Part shown: one piece after another, positions 63,122 through 64,000 of the stretch | How the letters are laid out: the number at the start of each line of letters is the position of its first letter | Position numbering within the stretch: position 1 is the first letter of the stretch | From: an uncultured Alloprevotella sp. | GTDB lineage: Bacteria; Bacteroidota; Bacteroidia; Bacteroidales; Bacteroidaceae | DNA length: 64,000 bases | NCBI GenBank assembly: GCA_944322095.1 | Contig: CALUNU010000009.1 | Coordinates: forward strand, 1-64,000 | Direction of reading: 5' to 3' | Notes under the pieces: model-generated | The model's database searches: none | Seen by the model: the letters and a program-made list of their open reading frames with translations, nothing else | Told to the model about the DNA's origin: nothing | Program-made: the position numbers and the translations under genes

Positions 63122-64000
63122 TTAGTTGAGTTTTCTTAGATAGCATTCGTCTTGACCACCAGATTCAGATCTGCATGTACAAAAAGTCTTGTTTTCGTGG
63201 TCAGGGCGTATGAAGAACATATGCCGTGCAAAAGGCGCGTCCGAATTGGGTGCCGTAGCCATTTGCGTCTGGGTAACAGTCACCTGTCCCGCGCGACTCT
63301 TCACCGTAGCAGGTGCTGTAAACACTCCATCAAAGCCATTCTGGAAGAACATCACCTTGGCACTCCCGTTCGGCAATATTTGAATGCGAATTTTACCTTT
63401 TCCCGTTATGATCCCTGTCTCTTGGTCTGTGAAGGTCAACGTCTTTGTCGTCTCCCACGTGCCTACCATCTTATCCAAGTTGTCACTGAACCGGCCAAAC
63501 TGACTCTTAACCTTCAGCAGAGCGTCTTTTATCTGCAAAAGCTTGCCTATTTCAGGGGCACCTTCTACGGGTTTACCCGTCTCTTGAAGTATTTGGATAA
63601 CTTCCTTATTGGTAAGGTTTCCGTTGATACTTTTCATCAGTGCCACTGCACCGGTTACGATGGGTGCAGAGTAGCTGGTTCCATCACCCTTTCCATATGC
63701 ATCGCAAGGTTGTGCACTGAAAATGTCTGCACCGGGGGCCGATATGGTTGAGTGGTAGATATTTCTGTCGCTGAAATTACCAAAATTACTGAAGTCAGCT
63801 TTGCGAAGGTCAGGGTCTACGGCTGATACACGGATGGTACCCATGCTGCGTTTCGACGTATCCATGGCGCCGTAAATGTTTTGATTTCCGGCCGACCAAA
63901 CGATGGTCACATTACGCTCGTCTGCCAATTTGAATACATAGTCCCACATTAGCTCCTGTGCGCGACCAGACTGTCGTGAGAATGCTATTTGCTGATCGAC
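63122..64000 (-). CDS. Subtilisin-like serine protease, 5' part outside window
   Basis: The visible 292 residues contain the oxyanion-hole asparagine in IVWSAGNQNIYG and the catalytic serine in GDGTSYSAPIVTGAVAL, so the family S8 assignment is firm. The catalytic Asp and His would lie upstream, beyond the window. After the protease domain (about residue 170 of the visible part) an extra C-terminal domain of 110 residues, beta-rich and lipocalin-like (MVGTWETTKTLTFTDQETGI, GKIRIQILPNG), ends with a Cys-containing tail. It is the first visible gene of the minus-strand operon. The real first gene may be further upstream. Confidence 0.92.
   Translation of the reverse strand, partial: VDQQIAFSRQSGRAQELMWDYVFKLADERNVTIVWSAGNQNIYGAMDTSKRSMGTIRVSAVDPDLRKADFSNFGNFSDRNIYHSTISAPGADIFSAQPCDAYGKGDGTSYSAPIVTGAVALMKSINGNLTNKEVIQILQETGKPVEGAPEIGKLLQIKDALLKVKSQFGRFSDNLDKMVGTWETTKTLTFTDQETGIITGKGKIRIQILPNGSAKVMFFQNGFDGVFTAPATVKSRAGQVTVTQTQMATAPNSDAPFARHMFFIRPDHENKTFCTCRSESGGQDECYLRKLN

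Overview
The window looks like the chromosome of a high-GC member of the Bacteroidota, order Bacteroidales. Evidence is the many TAnnTTTG -7 promoter boxes, the type IX secretion genes porX and porT, a BspA-type leucine-rich-repeat protein, a BACON-like lipoprotein and a BT1927/S-layer-like lipoprotein. A Prevotellaceae/Paraprevotella-like source is a guess from composition. I see no rRNA, tRNA or CRISPR array.

Layout. 0-2.3 kb: a broken outer-membrane beta-barrel gene, a dispersed repeat and a LexA-like regulator. 2.3-10.1 kb: priA, a sulfate-activation pair cysD-cysN, an AAA ATPase and a PAPS-type sulfotransferase. 10.3-14 kb: a zinc-ribbon membrane protein, a secreted inositol-phosphate phosphatase and porX. 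14.5-16.6 kb: frr-rsgA-nfeD on the minus strand. 17.3-24 kb: an LRR protein, then a 4.86-kb segment bounded by 13-bp inverted repeats that cuts an AraC-type regulator in two. It carries the C-terminal half of the regulator and an S-layer-like lipoprotein, and looks like a phase-variation switch. 24.2-32.6 kb: queA, a NUDIX hydrolase, ndk, a Zn/Cd-type P-ATPase with a Fur-family regulator and paired palindromic operators, tag, thioredoxin, a glutaredoxin-like protein and a ferredoxin. 32.8-43.7 kb: porT, a B3/B4-domain protein, an MFS drug exporter, an acyltransferase remnant, a phosphate porin and Pit transporter facing a two-component system, and a lipoprotein. 44-50.8 kb: clpB, an ABC ATPase, topB and a YgbA-like gene.

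From about 50.9 kb to the end the base composition becomes AT-richer. A minus-strand operon of at least nine genes runs in from beyond the window: a subtilase, a four-TM protein, a TRAFAC-like GTPase with helical repeats, two membrane proteins sharing an apparently identical 932-bp module, three exported or anchored helical proteins and a tail-anchored multi-Ig protein. I do not recognise this as a described system and consider it, with the invertible S-layer locus, the most interesting content. It most resembles GTPase-centred multi-component conflict systems, but that is inference.

The core intergenic regions also hold three families of dispersed repeats: a ~350-bp element full of TCCATCCCATGGA motifs (three copies plus one degenerate), a ~90-bp element that ends in a promoter (three copies, each upstream of a gene) and REP-like palindromes in clusters.
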